Assembly: GCF_001654495.1 (NCBI RefSeq)
Contig: NZ_CP015849.1
Coordinates: forward strand, 5,183,501 to 5,247,500
DNA length: 64,000 nt
DNA from: Streptomyces sp. SAT1
GTDB lineage: Bacteria; Actinomycetota; Actinomycetes; Streptomycetales; Streptomycetaceae
Direction of reading: 5' to 3'
The notes under the pieces are model-generated. The model was given only the letters and a program-made list of their open reading frames with translations. It had not been told where the DNA came from and did not search any database. The position numbers and the translations under genes are program-made. Positions 42,768 through 53,353 of the stretch are shown here, in pieces; the first letter of the stretch is position 1, and each line of letters begins with the position of its first letter.

Positions 42768-43664
42768 GTGCCCCGCCGCAGAATCGGCTTCTGGTACCGC
42801 TTCGCAGCGGTGATCTGCAAACCGCCGCTGATGGTTCTGATCAAGCGGGACTGGCGCGGAATGGAGAACATGCCGGCCGAGGGTGGATTCATCACGGCGG
42901 TGAACCACAATTCCTACGTCGACCCCTTCGCCTACGCCCACTTCCAGTACAACACCGGACGCGTCCCGCGATTCCTCGCCAAGAGCGGGCTTTTCAAGAA
43001 GGGATTCGTCGGCGCCGCCATGCGCGGTACCGGGCAGATCCCCGTGTACCGGGAGAGCACGGACGCGCTGAGCGCCTTCCGCGCCGCGATCGACGCCGTG
43101 GAGCGCGGCGAGTGCGTCGCCTTCTACCCCGAGGGCACCCTCACCCGCGACCCCGACGGCTGGCCGATGACCGGCAAGACCGGCGCCGCCCGGGTCGCCC
43201 TCCAGACCAGGTGCCCGGTGATCCCCGTGGCCCAGTGGGGCGTGAACGAACTCCTGCCGCCCTACGCCAAGAAGCCGGACATCCTGCCGCGCAAGACGCA
43301 CCGCGTGCTGGCCGGACCGCCGGTGGACCTCTCGGAGTTCTACGACCGGGAGATGACCCCGGAGGTGCTGAAGGAGGCGACCGCGGTCATCATGGCCGCC
43401 GTCACCCGCCAGCTGGAGCTGGTCCGCGGCGAGAAGGCCCCCGCCGTGCCCTACGACCCGCGCCGCGAGCGGATCGAGCAGCGCCGCAGGACCCAGCGGC
43501 AGACACAGGAGCGGACCCGCTCCCGGAGCGAACGCAGCGACCGGAACGGCCGGAGCGACCAGAACGACCGGATCGGCCGGAGGGACCAGAACGGCCGGGA
43601 CGAGCGCGGCGGCCGGTCCGGCGAGGCGCACCGGCAGGTACAGGAAGAGGGGCAGGGCACGTGA
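42768..43664 (+). CDS. plsC: 1-acyl-sn-glycerol-3-phosphate acyltransferase with charged C-terminal tail
   Basis: A 298-residue PlsC-family acyltransferase making phosphatidic acid at the membrane. The catalytic H-x4-D is in AVNHNSYVDPF, the glycerol-phosphate motif in AMRGTGQIPVYRES and the third motif in AFYPEGTLTRD, followed by PVIPVAQWG. After about residue 225 the chain is an Arg/Asn/Asp/Gln-rich low-complexity tail (RSDRNGRSDQNDRIGRRDQ) with no known role. AAGAGGAAGG precedes the GTG. The stop overlaps the gpsA start (GTGA), joining two phospholipid steps in one operon. Confidence 0.93.
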   Translation: MPRRRIGFWYRFAAVICKPPLMVLIKRDWRGMENMPAEGGFITAVNHNSYVDPFAYAHFQYNTGRVPRFLAKSGLFKKGFVGAAMRGTGQIPVYRESTDALSAFRAAIDAVERGECVAFYPEGTLTRDPDGWPMTGKTGAARVALQTRCPVIPVAQWGVNELLPPYAKKPDILPRKTHRVLAGPPVDLSEFYDREMTPEVLKEATAVIMAAVTRQLELVRGEKAPAVPYDPRRERIEQRRRTQRQTQERTRSRSERSDRNGRSDQNDRIGRRDQNGRDERGGRSGEAHRQVQEEGQGT

Positions 43665-44680
43665 GCAAGCCGGACCAGCCGGTCAGGGCGGCCGTCCTCG
43701 GCACCGGATCGTGGGGGACCGCCTTCGCCGTGGTCCTCGCCGACGCCGGCTGCGAGGTCACCCTGTGGGCCCGCCGCGCCGAGGTGGCCGAGGCGGTCAA
43801 CTCCACCCGGACCAATCCGGACTACCTGCCCGGCATCGAACTCCCGGCCGCCGTACGGGCCACCACGGACCCCGCCGAGGCCGTCCGCGACGCCGACTTC
43901 ACCGTGCTCGCCATCCCCTCCCAGACCCTGCGCGCCAATCTCGCCGAGTGGCTGCCGCTGCTCGCCCCGGACACCGTCCTGGTCTCCCTGATGAAGGGGA
44001 TCGAACTGGGCTCGGCGATGCGCATGAGCGAGGTCGTCGAGGACGTCACCAAGGTCGGCCCGGACCGGATCGCCGTGGTCACCGGGCCCAACCTCGCCCG
44101 GGAGATCGCCGCCCGCAGGCCCGCCGCCGCCGTGGTGGCCTGCACCGACGACGCCGTCGCCCGGCGACTCCAGGCCGCCTGCCACACGCCCTACTTCCGG
44201 CCGTACACCAACACCGACGTGATCGGCTGCGAACTGGGCGGCGCCGTCAAGAACGTGATCGGCCTGGCCGTGGGCATCGCGGACGGCATGGGGCTCGGCG
44301 ACAACGCCAAGGGCTCGCTCATCACGCGCGGCCTCGCCGAGACCACCCGCCTGGGCATGGCCCTGGGCGCCGACCCGCTGACCTTCTCCGGTCTCGCCGG
44401 GCTCGGCGACCTGGTCGCCACCTGCTCCTCGCCGCTGTCGCGCAACCACACCTTCGGCACCAACCTCGGCAAGGGCATGACGCTCCAGGAGACCGTCGCG
44501 GTCACCAAGCAGACCGCCGAGGGCGTCAAGTCGTGCCGGTCGGTGCTCGATCTGGCCCGGCGGCACGGCGTCGACATGCCCCTCACCGAGACCGTCGTCG
44601 GCATCGTGCACGAAGGCAAATCCCCGCTGACCGCCCTCAAGGAGCTGATGTCGCGCAGCGCGAAGCCGGAACGACGCTGA
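43661..44680 (+). CDS. gpsA: Glycerol-3-phosphate dehydrogenase [NAD(P)+]
   Basis: A 339-residue enzyme reducing dihydroxyacetone phosphate to sn-glycerol-3-phosphate, the backbone for the PlsC pathway. The Rossmann motif is VLGTGSWGTAFA (about 13-24). The substrate region contains MKGIELGS, VTGPNLAREIA, GGAVKNVIGLAVGIADGMGLGDNAK with the catalytic Lys, and LAGLGDLVATCSSPLSRN. The start GTG overlaps the plsC stop by 4 bp. The downstream ddl gene follows after 58 bp. Confidence 0.97.
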   Translation: MSKPDQPVRAAVLGTGSWGTAFAVVLADAGCEVTLWARRAEVAEAVNSTRTNPDYLPGIELPAAVRATTDPAEAVRDADFTVLAIPSQTLRANLAEWLPLLAPDTVLVSLMKGIELGSAMRMSEVVEDVTKVGPDRIAVVTGPNLAREIAARRPAAAVVACTDDAVARRLQAACHTPYFRPYTNTDVIGCELGGAVKNVIGLAVGIADGMGLGDNAKGSLITRGLAETTRLGMALGADPLTFSGLAGLGDLVATCSSPLSRNHTFGTNLGKGMTLQETVAVTKQTAEGVKSCRSVLDLARRHGVDMPLTETVVGIVHEGKSPLTALKELMSRSAKPERR

Positions 44681-44738
44681 GCGACCCGCGTTTCCCACGC
44701 TGCCCCAGGGCTCTGCCAGCGGGTACGCTCATCGCGAT

Positions 44739-45896
44739 ATGAGCACCGAGAACCTCCCCCAGAGCCCTGAGCAGCCGCCGCGCAAGCCGCGGGTGGCCGT
44801 CGTCTGCGGTGGTCGCAGCTCCGAACACGGGATCTCCGTGGTCACCGCCGGTGCGGTGCTGCGCGCCATCGACCGGAGCAAGTACGAGGTCCTGCCGATC
44901 GGCATCACCCGCGACGGCCGCTGGGCGCTGACCGCGGACGACCCGGACCGCATGGCGATCACCGAGCGGCGTACGCCCAGCGTCGACGACCTGGCCGAGT
45001 CCGGCGAGGGCGGCGTGGTGCTCCCGGTCGACCCCGGCAACCGCGAAGTCGTCTACAGCGAGCCCGGTTCGGTGCCCAAGGCGCTCGGCGAGGTCGACGT
45101 CGTCTTCCCGGTGCTGCACGGCCCCTACGGCGAGGACGGCACCCTCCAGGGGCTGCTGGAGCTGTCCGGTGTGCCCTATGTCGGCTCGGGCGTGCTCGCC
45201 TCGGCCGTCGGCCAGGACAAGGAGTACATGAAGCGGGTGTTCACCTCGTTCGGGCTCAAGGTCGGCCCGTACGTGGTGATCCGGCCGCGCGAGTGGGAGC
45301 GGGACGCCCCGGCGGCCCGGAAGAAGATCGTGGACTTCGCGGGCGAGCACGGCTGGCCGCTGTTCGTGAAGCCCGCCCGCGCCGGTTCCTCCATCGGCAT
45401 CACCAAGGTCGACGACCTCTCCGGCCTGGACGAGGCCGTCGAGGAGGCCCGGCGCCACGACCCGAAGGTGCTCGTGGAGGCCGCGGTGCGCGGCCGGGAG
45501 ATCGAGTGCGGGGTGCTGGAGTTCGAGGACGGCCCGCGCGCCTCCGTGCCCGCCGAGATCCCGCCGCCGCAGGAGCACGCGTACTACGACTTCGAGGCCA
45601 AGTACATCGACTCCACGCCCGGCGTCGTGCCGGCCCCGCTCACCGAGGAGCAGACCGCCGAGGTGCGGCGGCTCGCGGTCGAGGCGTTCGAGGCGGCCTC
45701 CTGCGAGGGACTGGTCCGCGCGGACTTCTTCCTCGGCGAGGACGGCGAGTTCGTGATCAACGAGATCAACACCATGCCCGGCTTCACGCCGATCTCGATG
45801 TACCCGAAGATGTGGCAGGCCACCGGCGTCTCCTACGAGGAACTGGTGGACCGCCTGATCCAGGCGGCCCTGGACCGCTCCACCGGCCTGCGCTGA
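44739..45896 (+). CDS. ddlA: D-alanine--D-alanine ligase
   Basis: A 385-residue ATP-grasp ligase making D-Ala-D-Ala for peptidoglycan. Typical segments: VAVVCGGRSSEHGISVVTAGAV, FPVLHGPYGEDGTLQGLLE, KPARAGSSIGITKV, EIECGVLE and the Mg-binding FVINEINTMPGFTPISMYP. The Glu-Tyr-like lid residues (EHAYYDFEAKY) are as in ordinary D-Ala-D-Ala ligases rather than VanA-type D-Ala-D-Lac ligases. It is last in the plsC-gpsA-ddl run. Confidence 0.96.
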   Translation: MSTENLPQSPEQPPRKPRVAVVCGGRSSEHGISVVTAGAVLRAIDRSKYEVLPIGITRDGRWALTADDPDRMAITERRTPSVDDLAESGEGGVVLPVDPGNREVVYSEPGSVPKALGEVDVVFPVLHGPYGEDGTLQGLLELSGVPYVGSGVLASAVGQDKEYMKRVFTSFGLKVGPYVVIRPREWERDAPAARKKIVDFAGEHGWPLFVKPARAGSSIGITKVDDLSGLDEAVEEARRHDPKVLVEAAVRGREIECGVLEFEDGPRASVPAEIPPPQEHAYYDFEAKYIDSTPGVVPAPLTEEQTAEVRRLAVEAFEAASCEGLVRADFFLGEDGEFVINEINTMPGFTPISMYPKMWQATGVSYEELVDRLIQAALDRSTGLR

Positions 45897-45939
45897 GCGC
45901 GGCGGGAGCGTCCGCAAGCGGCCGAACCCAGGACAGGCG

Positions 45940-46425
45940 CTAGTCGGCGATCCCTTCGGGGATCGCCTTCTTCACGGCCGGGGCGAGGTGCACCAGGGGC
46001 GCCGCCCCGTGGCCGGTGCGGCTCGCGGGCAGGCTGACCTCCACGTACGCCCTGCGCAGCGTGGTGGTGAAGCGGAAGGAGCCGTCGGCCTGCTTCTCCA
46101 GGAGCCAGCCGACCCCGTCGACCTCGGCGCCGTCGGCGTCGGGGTCGTTCATCGCGGCGGGCCGGGGCACCCCGCAGCGCAGTATGATCGCCGGGCTTCC
46201 CCAGCCCGCGGTGAGCGCCGACGCGGGCCGGGGGTCCGTGCGGCTCAGCCCGTCCACCTTCTGCGGCAGTGCTCTGTCCAGGTCCCCGCACAGCTTCGCG
46301 ACCGCCGGGTCCGGGCTGGGAACCGCAGCGGTGGCACTGTCGTCGCTTGAGGAACAGCCCGCCGCGGCGATCAACGCGGCGAGGACGACGGGCAGACCGG
46401 TGTGCCGGTGGCGGAAGGAACTCAC
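45940..46425 (-). CDS. DUF3515 lipoprotein
   Basis: A 161-residue exported lipoprotein. The signal peptide ends in the lipobox LIAAAGCS (Cys about residue 24). The DUF3515 domain follows, with LCGDLDRALPQKVDGLSR, CGVPRP, GVGWLLEKQADGSFRFTTTLRRAYVEVSLP and a C-terminal LAPAVKKAIPEGI. It is anchored outside the membrane; function unknown, conserved in actinobacteria. It is convergent with ddl and 20 bp downstream of the stand-alone Lrp domain gene. Confidence 0.88.
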   Translation of the reverse strand: MSSFRHRHTGLPVVLAALIAAAGCSSSDDSATAAVPSPDPAVAKLCGDLDRALPQKVDGLSRTDPRPASALTAGWGSPAIILRCGVPRPAAMNDPDADGAEVDGVGWLLEKQADGSFRFTTTLRRAYVEVSLPASRTGHGAAPLVHLAPAVKKAIPEGIAD

Positions 46426-46445
46426 CGGCCCAGGGTAGACGGGGG

Positions 46446-46679
46446 CTACAGATGCACGACCGGGCAGGTCAGGGTGCGCGTGATGCCCTCCACTTGCTGC
46501 ACCTTGGCGACCACCATGCGGCCCAGGGCGTCGACGGTGTCGGCCTGTGCGCGCACGATGACGTCGTACGGACCGGTCACGTCCTCGGCCTGGATCACAC
46601 CGGGCAGCCGGCCGATCGTCTCGGCGACGGTCGACGCCTTGCCGACCTCGGTCTGGATCAGGATGTACGCCTGTACCAC
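46446..46679 (-). CDS. Stand-alone Lrp/AsnC ligand-binding (RAM) domain protein
   Basis: A 77-residue protein made only of the Lrp/AsnC C-terminal alpha/beta domain (VQAYILIQTEVGKASTVAETI, GPYDVIVRAQADTVDALGRMV, GITRTLTCPVV). Without a DNA-binding domain it probably binds an amino acid and oligomerises, perhaps joining a full-length Lrp protein. GGAGG precedes the GTG start. It lies upstream of the DUF3515 gene and is divergent from thiL. Confidence 0.9.
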   Translation of the reverse strand: MVQAYILIQTEVGKASTVAETIGRLPGVIQAEDVTGPYDVIVRAQADTVDALGRMVVAKVQQVEGITRTLTCPVVHL

Positions 46680-46897
46680 GGAACCTCCAGGGCGACCACG
46701 AGGATCATGTGGGGAAAAGGAACGCCACGGTATCGCGTCGCCGAACGCCGCGGGGAGACCCGGGACCGACGTGGCCCGCGCGCCGGGGTGCAGGTAGGAC
46801 TGAGGTTGACGGTCACCTCGACCGTAGCGAGACCCGCGCGGACGCGCGAGCGGGGACGCGACCAGGAACGCACAGGGACAGAAGGGGCGTAAGGGCC

Positions 46898-47859
46898 ATG
46901 AAGGGCACTGTTGGTGAGCTCGGGGAGTTCGGGCTCATCAGGGAGCTCACCTCCCGTCTCACCACCACCCCGGCGGTCCGGGTCGGACCCGGCGACGACG
47001 CCGCGGTGGTCGCCGCCCCCGACCGCAGGGTCGTGGCGAGCACCGACATACTCCTGGAGGGCCGGCACTTCCGCCGGGACTGGTCCACGGCCTACGACGT
47101 GGGCCGCAAGGCGGCCGCCCAGAACCTCGCCGACATCGCCGCCATGGGCGCCGTGCCGACCGCCCTGCTGCTCGGCCTGGTCGTCCCCGCCGAACTGCCG
47201 GTCACCTGGCCCACCGAGATGATGGACGGGCTGCGCGACGAGTGCCAGGTCGCGGGCGCCTCCGTGGTCGGCGGCGACGTGGTCCGCGGCGACACGATCA
47301 TGGTGTCCATCACGGCCCTCGGCGATCTGCGCAACCACGAACCGGTGACCCGGGCCGGCGCCCAGCCCGGCGACCGCGTCGCCGTCACCGGCTGGCTGGG
47401 CTGGTCCGCCGCCGGATTCGCCGTGCTCTCCCGCGGTTTCCGCTCCCCGCGCGCCTTCGTCGAGGCCCACCGCAGGCCCGAACCGCCCTACCACGCGGGC
47501 CCCGCGGCGGCCGGGCTCGGCGCCACCGCGATGTGCGACGTCAGCGACGGACTCATCGCCGACCTCGGGCACATCGCGGAGGCCAGCAAGGTCCGCATCG
47601 ACGTCCGGTCCGGCGCCATCGACATCCCCTCGCAGATGAACGACATCGGGCAGGCCGTCGGTGTCGACCCGCTCCAGTGGGTGCTGACCGGGGGAGAGGA
47701 CCACGCGATCGTGGCGACCTTCCCCCCGGACGTGAAGCTGCCGGCCCGCTGGAAGGTGATCGGCGAGGTGCTCAACCCCTCGGCCCTGCCCCAGGTCACG
47801 GTCGACGGCGCCCCCTGGACCAGGAAGGGCGGCTGGGACCACTTCGGGGACATCGAGTC

Positions 47860-47863
<4 letters not shown>
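46898..47863 (+). CDS. thiL: Thiamine-monophosphate kinase
   Basis: A 321-residue kinase that phosphorylates thiamine phosphate to thiamine diphosphate. The PurM-like fold shows VGPGDDAAVV, STDILLEGRHF, GRKAAAQNLADIAAMGAVPTA, GGDVVRG, MCDVSDGLIADLGHIAEAS and VLTGGEDHAIVATF. A GAAGGGGCG stretch lies before the ATG. The ATGA overlap with thiD (47860-47863) couples the two thiamine genes. I see no TPP riboswitch upstream. Confidence 0.96.
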
Positions 47864-48713
<850 letters not shown>

Positions 48714-48729
<16 letters not shown>

Positions 48730-49928
48730 TCGGGCAGGTCGATCGCGGTGGCCGCCTTCTCCGAGAGCCGCTTGAAGAAGCCGGCCAGCAGCCGCGAGCC
48801 GAGCAGCCGGTACATCCGGTCCCGGCTGCGGATGCGCCGCTCGGTCGGCGGGGCGAAGAACGGGCCCGCGTTGGCGGAGGTCTTCTGGCAGCCCTTGGCG
48901 AAGCCCTCGATCCGGCGCTCGTACGCGGGAAACGCCACCCGGTGGTCGCCGCCCGCCAGGGCCAGTTCACCGGCCAGCACATACGCGCCGACCACCGCCA
49001 CGCCCGTCCCCATGCCGCCCATGGTGGCGCCGTACCCGGCGTCCCCGATCAGCGCCACCCGCCCCCGGGTCAGCCGGTCCACGTGGATCTGGGCGATGGC
49101 GTCGAAGTACAGCTCGTCGGTCTCCTGAAGCGCCTCCAGCACCCGCGGCGTCCGCCAGCCCATCCCCGCGAACCGCTCGGCCAGGATCCGCTTCTGCGCG
49201 GCCACGTCCCGCCGGTCGTACGTCAGCTCCTCGGACCGGAAGACCAGCAGGGCACCGGCGCGCTCCGGGTCCCCGTCGTAGTTGCCGACGGCGACCGCGC
49301 GGCCCGGCTCGCTGTAGACGAGGCCGCGGCGGCACAGCCCCAGGTCGTTGGGGACCGGGAAACCGGCCACGTAGTGGTCGTGGAAGCGCAGATGGCGCGA
49401 CTCGTCGCCGAACACCAGCCGCCGGGTGTGCGAGTGCAGTCCGTCCGCGCCGACGACCAGGTCGAAGCGGCGCGGCGGGCCCTGCTCGAAGGCGGCCTCG
49501 ACACCGTCCGCGGTCTCGGTGAGCGCGGCGATCGAGTCGCCGAAGACGTACTCGGCGCGGTCCCGGGTGCGCTCGTACATGATCTGCGCCAGCTCGCCGC
49601 GGAAGATCTCCACGTCGCCGCTCATCATCTCGGCGGGCAGGTCCACGCGCGCGGTGCCGTCGGCGTCGACGACGGTCTGCCGGCCCATGTGCGTCTGGCG
49701 GGCGTGGATCTCGTCCCAGATGCCCATCTCGGTGAGCACCCGGCGGTGCACATGGCCCCGGAAGTCCACGGCGAAGCCGCCGCCGCGCAGGGCGGGCGCC
49801 TTCTCCACGACGGTGACCCGGGCGCCGTGGCGCAGCAGGTTCAGGGCGAGGGCCGGACCGGCGACACCGGCACCGGAGACGAGCACGTGCAGGTGGGCGA
49901 GGGCGGGAGCGTTCTTCGGGTTCGTCAT
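48714..49928 (-). CDS. FAD-dependent monooxygenase
   Basis: A 404-residue group A flavoprotein hydroxylase (PHBH/TetX-like). The dinucleotide fold is VLVSGAGVAGPALALNLLRHGARVTVVEK (GxGxxG), the second motif VVGADGLHSHTRRLV (DG) and the third GRVALIGDAGYGATMGGMGTGVAVVGA (GD). Such enzymes oxidise aromatic or polycyclic substrates, including antibiotics. GAGG 8 bp before the ATG at 49928 supports the start. The SARP-type regulator gene ends 34 bp upstream, so they probably form an operon. The pair sits between thiD and rpmB, a place I recall as uninterrupted in S. coelicolor. Confidence 0.9.
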
Positions 49929-49962
49929 GGCCACAGCCTCGGCGGCGGCGCTGACCGTCCGC

Positions 49963-52900
49963 CTACCGTCCGCTGACCGCCGCCGCCCGCAGCCGCAGGC
50001 CCCGCTCGAAGGCCGCCGCGTACGCCTCGGGCGTCAGCCGCTCCCGCACCGCCCGCACGGTCCGTACGACATCGGGGTCCCCCTCGGGGCGGGCGCCCCG
50101 CAGCCCCGCCCCGGCGCCGAGCAGTTCGGCGGCCCGCTCCGGGCAGGGCGCGACCTGGGCCAGCGCCTCGGCGGCCTCGGCGAGTTCGAGGACGCCGGGA
50201 CTGTCCGCGGCGGCGGAGGCGGCCTGCCGGAACCAGTCGCGGGCCTCCTCCTCCCGTCCCTCGGCGGCGGCCGTGCGCCCCAGCCCGATGAGGATCCGCA
50301 CGACTTCGCCGACGCTGAACCAGGTCGCGGCGCACTCCTGGAGGGCCTGCTCGTAGTGCACGCGCGCGCGTGCCGTGTCCCCGGACAGCCGGGCCGCGTC
50401 GCCCAGGCCGCGCCGCGCGCCCGCCACCTTGTCGGCGGCCCCGGCACCGCGGGCCAGCTCCAGCGCCTGCCCGAACCCGGCCGCCGCCTCGTCCGCGCGG
50501 CCCGGATCCAGACCCAGCAGCACGGTGGCCCGGCTGCGCAGCAGATCGGAGGTCTCCTCGGGCGCGGCCAGCTCCCGTACGTGCACGAGACCCTCGTCCA
50601 GCAGCTCCAGCGCGTGTGCGCCTTGCCCGCGCAGCTGGGCGTGCAGGCCCAGCAGGTCCAGGCAGTTGGCCATGCCCCAGCGGTCGCCCGCCGCCCGGAA
50701 GCCCTTCAGCGCCCGGGAGACCAGCTCCCGCGACCCGTCGGCCTCTCCCGCGAACTGCTTCTGATAGGCGAGCCCCATGTCCAGCAGGGCGCGCGCCCAC
50801 GGGTCCTCGCCCGCGTGGGCCAGGGCCCGCTCGTTGGCGGCAGGCCGGGGCCCGGCCACCACCGACCACAGGACGAGCAGGTACGGCAGCCTGAGCGGAC
50901 CCGCGCAGCCGTCCAGAAGGCCGTCCACGCGCGCGTGCAGCCGCTCGTCGGCCACCGGGTCGCCGCCGTCACCGGAGAGCGCGTTCAGCGCGCAGACGAC
51001 GTACTCCTCCGTCAGGCCCGGCGGCGGCGTCCCGCCCACCGCGGCCAGCAGCGCGCGGGCCGCCGGCACCTGCTCGCCGTGCAGCCCGCGCAGCCGCCAG
51101 AACCACGACAGCAGCGCCATCAGACGCAGCGCGCCCGCCGGGTCCCGGCCGGTCAGATGCCGCAGCGCCGCGTCCAGGTCGGCGTGCTCGGCCGCCAGCC
51201 GCTCCAGCCAGGGCAACTGCCCGGCACCGCGCAGACAGGGCTCCGCCCGCTCGGCCAGCTCCAGGAAGTACGCGGCGTGCGCGTCCCGCAGCCCGGCCGG
51301 CCCGGTGTGCTCCCCGCCCGCCGCGGCGTGCTCGGCGGCGAACGCGCGGATCGTCTCCAGCATCCGGTAGCGCCCGCCGGACACCTCAAGGAACGACTTC
51401 TCCACCAGCGAGGCCAGCAGGTCCTGCGGGTGCGGCACCGCGCACACCGCCCGTACGGCCTCCTCCGTGGCGCCGCCGCAGAACACGCTGAGCCGCGCGG
51501 CCAGCTCCCGTTCCCCGGCGTCCAGCAGGTCCCAGCTCCACTCCACGACGGCCCGCAGCGTGCGGTGGCGCGGTGCCTTGGTGCGGTCGCCGCGGGAGAG
51601 CAGCCCGAACCGGTCGTCCAGGCGGTCGGCCAGCTCCTCCGGTTCCAGCGTCCGCAGCCGCGCCGCCGCCAGCTCGATGGCCAGCGGCAGCCCGTCCAGG
51701 GCGCGGCAGACGTCCGGCACGCGCGCGTGCCCGGTGAAGCCCGGCCGCACGGCCCGCGCCCGGTCCAGGAACAGGCGTTCGGCCGGTCCCGGCGGCAGCG
51801 CCGCCACCGTGACCAGCACCTCACCGGTGATGCCGAGCGCCTCCCGGCCGGTGGCGAGGACCCGCACGCCCGGACAGTGGCCCAGCAGCAGCCCGGCGAT
51901 CCGGGCCGCGTCCTCCACCAGGTGCTCGCAGTTGTCCAGGACCAGCAGCAGCTCGCGGTCCTCCAGGGCGGCCAGCAGCCGGTCGGTGACATCGGCGGCC
52001 GGGGCGCGGAACCCCTCGCGTATCCCGAGGGCCGTCAGCACGGCGTACGGGATCCGGGCGCCGTCTGCCAGCGGCGCCAGCTCGACCAGGCAGGCCCCGC
52101 CGTGGGTCCGGGCCGCCTCGACGGCGAGCCGGGTCTTGCCCGCTCCGCCGGGCCCGGTGAGCGTGACCAGGCGGGATCCGGGGTCGGCGAGGTGCGCGGC
52201 GATGGCGGCCAGTTCGGCGTCCCGGCCGACGAACCGGGTCAGCTGCGCGGGCAGCGCGGGCGGGCGGGAGCCCGGCTCCCGGCCCCGCAGCAGCTCCAGG
52301 TGGAGCGCGGCCAGCTCCGGCGACGGGTCGGCGCCCAGCTCGTCGGCGAGGGTGCGCCGGGCCTCCTCGTACACGGTGAGGGCCTCGGCGGGCCGCCCGG
52401 CCGCGTGCAGGGCCCGCATCAGCAGGGCGTGCAGCCGCTCGCTCAGCGGGTGCCGGGCCAGCAGCGCGCGCAGCTCGGGCACGAGCGCGGAGCCGCCGCC
52501 GAGGGTGAGTTCCGCCTCGATCCGGTCCTGCGCGGCGGCCGCCCGCAGTTCTTCGAGGCGGGCCGTCTCGGCGTGCGCGTCCGGCAGATCGGGCAGGGCC
52601 GGGCCGCGCCACAGGTCCAGCGCCTCGCGCAGCACGGCGGCGGCGTGAGCGGGATCACCCGCGGCGAGGGCCGCCCGGCCCTCCTCGGCCAGCCGCGCGA
52701 AGCGGTGCGCGTCGACGGAGTCGGGGTCGGCGGCGATCCGGTAACCGGCCGCCGTCGCCTCCACGGGCGGGTGCGGGCCCAGGCGCCTGCGCAGCCGCGA
52801 GATCTGCGACTGGAGGGCGTTGGCCGCCCCGGCGGGCGGCTCGGCGCCGTAGAGCCCGTCGGTCAGCCGGTCCGTGCCGACCGTGCGCCCGGCCGCCAGG

Positions 52901-53001
52901 AGCAGCAGGGTGAGCAGCGCCCGGGGGCGCGGGCCGCCGGGGTCGACGGGGGTGCCGTCGTCGGTGCGGATGTCCAGCGGACCCAGGATGCCGAAGCGCA
53001 T
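49963..53001 (-). CDS. AfsR/SARP-type BTAD regulator with NB-ARC ATPase
   Basis: A 1012-residue transcriptional regulator. An OmpR-like winged helix lies at about 1-88 (ALQSQISRLRRRLG), a BTAD domain at about 95-240 (LDLWRGPALPDLPD, ERLHALLMRALHAAGRPAEALTVYEEAR) and an NB-ARC/AfsR ATPase from about 255, with Walker A GPGGAGKT (283-290) and LLLVLDNCEHLVEDAA. The long C-terminal half is of TPR-like helices. These proteins usually activate specialised metabolism. The ATG at 53001 begins the conserved MRFGILGPL; longer frames are unlikely. It probably controls the downstream monooxygenase gene. Confidence 0.93.
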   Translation of the reverse strand: MRFGILGPLDIRTDDGTPVDPGGPRPRALLTLLLLAAGRTVGTDRLTDGLYGAEPPAGAANALQSQISRLRRRLGPHPPVEATAAGYRIAADPDSVDAHRFARLAEEGRAALAAGDPAHAAAVLREALDLWRGPALPDLPDAHAETARLEELRAAAAQDRIEAELTLGGGSALVPELRALLARHPLSERLHALLMRALHAAGRPAEALTVYEEARRTLADELGADPSPELAALHLELLRGREPGSRPPALPAQLTRFVGRDAELAAIAAHLADPGSRLVTLTGPGGAGKTRLAVEAARTHGGACLVELAPLADGARIPYAVLTALGIREGFRAPAADVTDRLLAALEDRELLLVLDNCEHLVEDAARIAGLLLGHCPGVRVLATGREALGITGEVLVTVAALPPGPAERLFLDRARAVRPGFTGHARVPDVCRALDGLPLAIELAAARLRTLEPEELADRLDDRFGLLSRGDRTKAPRHRTLRAVVEWSWDLLDAGERELAARLSVFCGGATEEAVRAVCAVPHPQDLLASLVEKSFLEVSGGRYRMLETIRAFAAEHAAAGGEHTGPAGLRDAHAAYFLELAERAEPCLRGAGQLPWLERLAAEHADLDAALRHLTGRDPAGALRLMALLSWFWRLRGLHGEQVPAARALLAAVGGTPPPGLTEEYVVCALNALSGDGGDPVADERLHARVDGLLDGCAGPLRLPYLLVLWSVVAGPRPAANERALAHAGEDPWARALLDMGLAYQKQFAGEADGSRELVSRALKGFRAAGDRWGMANCLDLLGLHAQLRGQGAHALELLDEGLVHVRELAAPEETSDLLRSRATVLLGLDPGRADEAAAGFGQALELARGAGAADKVAGARRGLGDAARLSGDTARARVHYEQALQECAATWFSVGEVVRILIGLGRTAAAEGREEEARDWFRQAASAAADSPGVLELAEAAEALAQVAPCPERAAELLGAGAGLRGARPEGDPDVVRTVRAVRERLTPEAYAAAFERGLRLRAAAVSGR

Positions 53002-53061
53002 TCCCCGGATTCTGGCAGGTGGCGGGCGCGCGAGGGGGCGGCACCGGTGAACGGGTACGGC

Positions 53062-53091
53062 AAAAAGCCGGCCCACCAGAGGTGGACCGGC
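53062..53091 (-). terminator. Intrinsic terminator of rpmB
   Basis: GCCGGCCCACC (53067-53077) and GGTGGACCGGC (53081-53091) form an 11-bp stem with one mismatch. On the minus strand five T residues follow (53066-53062). It is a classical terminator 43 bp after the rpmB stop. Confidence 0.85.
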
Positions 53092-53133
53092 TCAGTGCAG
53101 CGAACCGGCAGTGGCCGCGCGCTCAGCTGAGCG

Positions 53134-53319
53134 TCAGCGCGAGACCTTGCCGGCCTTGATGCACGAGGTGCAAGCGTTCACGCGCTTCGGCGTCCCGCCG
53201 ACCACGGTACGCACACGCTGGATGTTCGGGTTCCAGCGACGGGACGTACGGCGGTGCGAGTGCGAGATGTTGTTGCCGAAGCCCGGCCCCTTGCCGCAGA
53301 CGTCGCAGTTGGCAGCCAC
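53134..53319 (-). CDS. rpmB: 50S ribosomal protein L28 (zinc-ribbon form)
   Basis: A 61-residue L28: MAANCDVCGKGPGFGNNISHSHRRTSRRWNPN-type order with RRWNPNIQ and GTPKRVNACTSCIK. Two CxxC pairs (CDVC and CTSC) form the zinc-binding C+ type, as opposed to the zinc-free paralogue that Streptomyces makes under zinc limitation. A long palindrome lies 35 bp upstream of the start and a terminator follows. It is divergent from the fakA-like gene. Confidence 0.97.
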   Translation of the reverse strand: MAANCDVCGKGPGFGNNISHSHRRTSRRWNPNIQRVRTVVGGTPKRVNACTSCIKAGKVSR

Positions 53320-53353
53320 GGGTCACTCCAAAGACTTCAGATGCACTTACGGT

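Noticed and set aside
46680..46897. TPP riboswitch upstream of thiL
   Set aside because: The characteristic CUGAGA and ACC(U)GAUCUGG thi-box elements are absent from the 218-bp gap.
53320..53353. Zur box upstream of rpmB
   Set aside because: No AT-rich TGAAAATGATTTTCA-like sequence is present, and the encoded L28 is the zinc-containing form, not the zinc-limitation paralogue.
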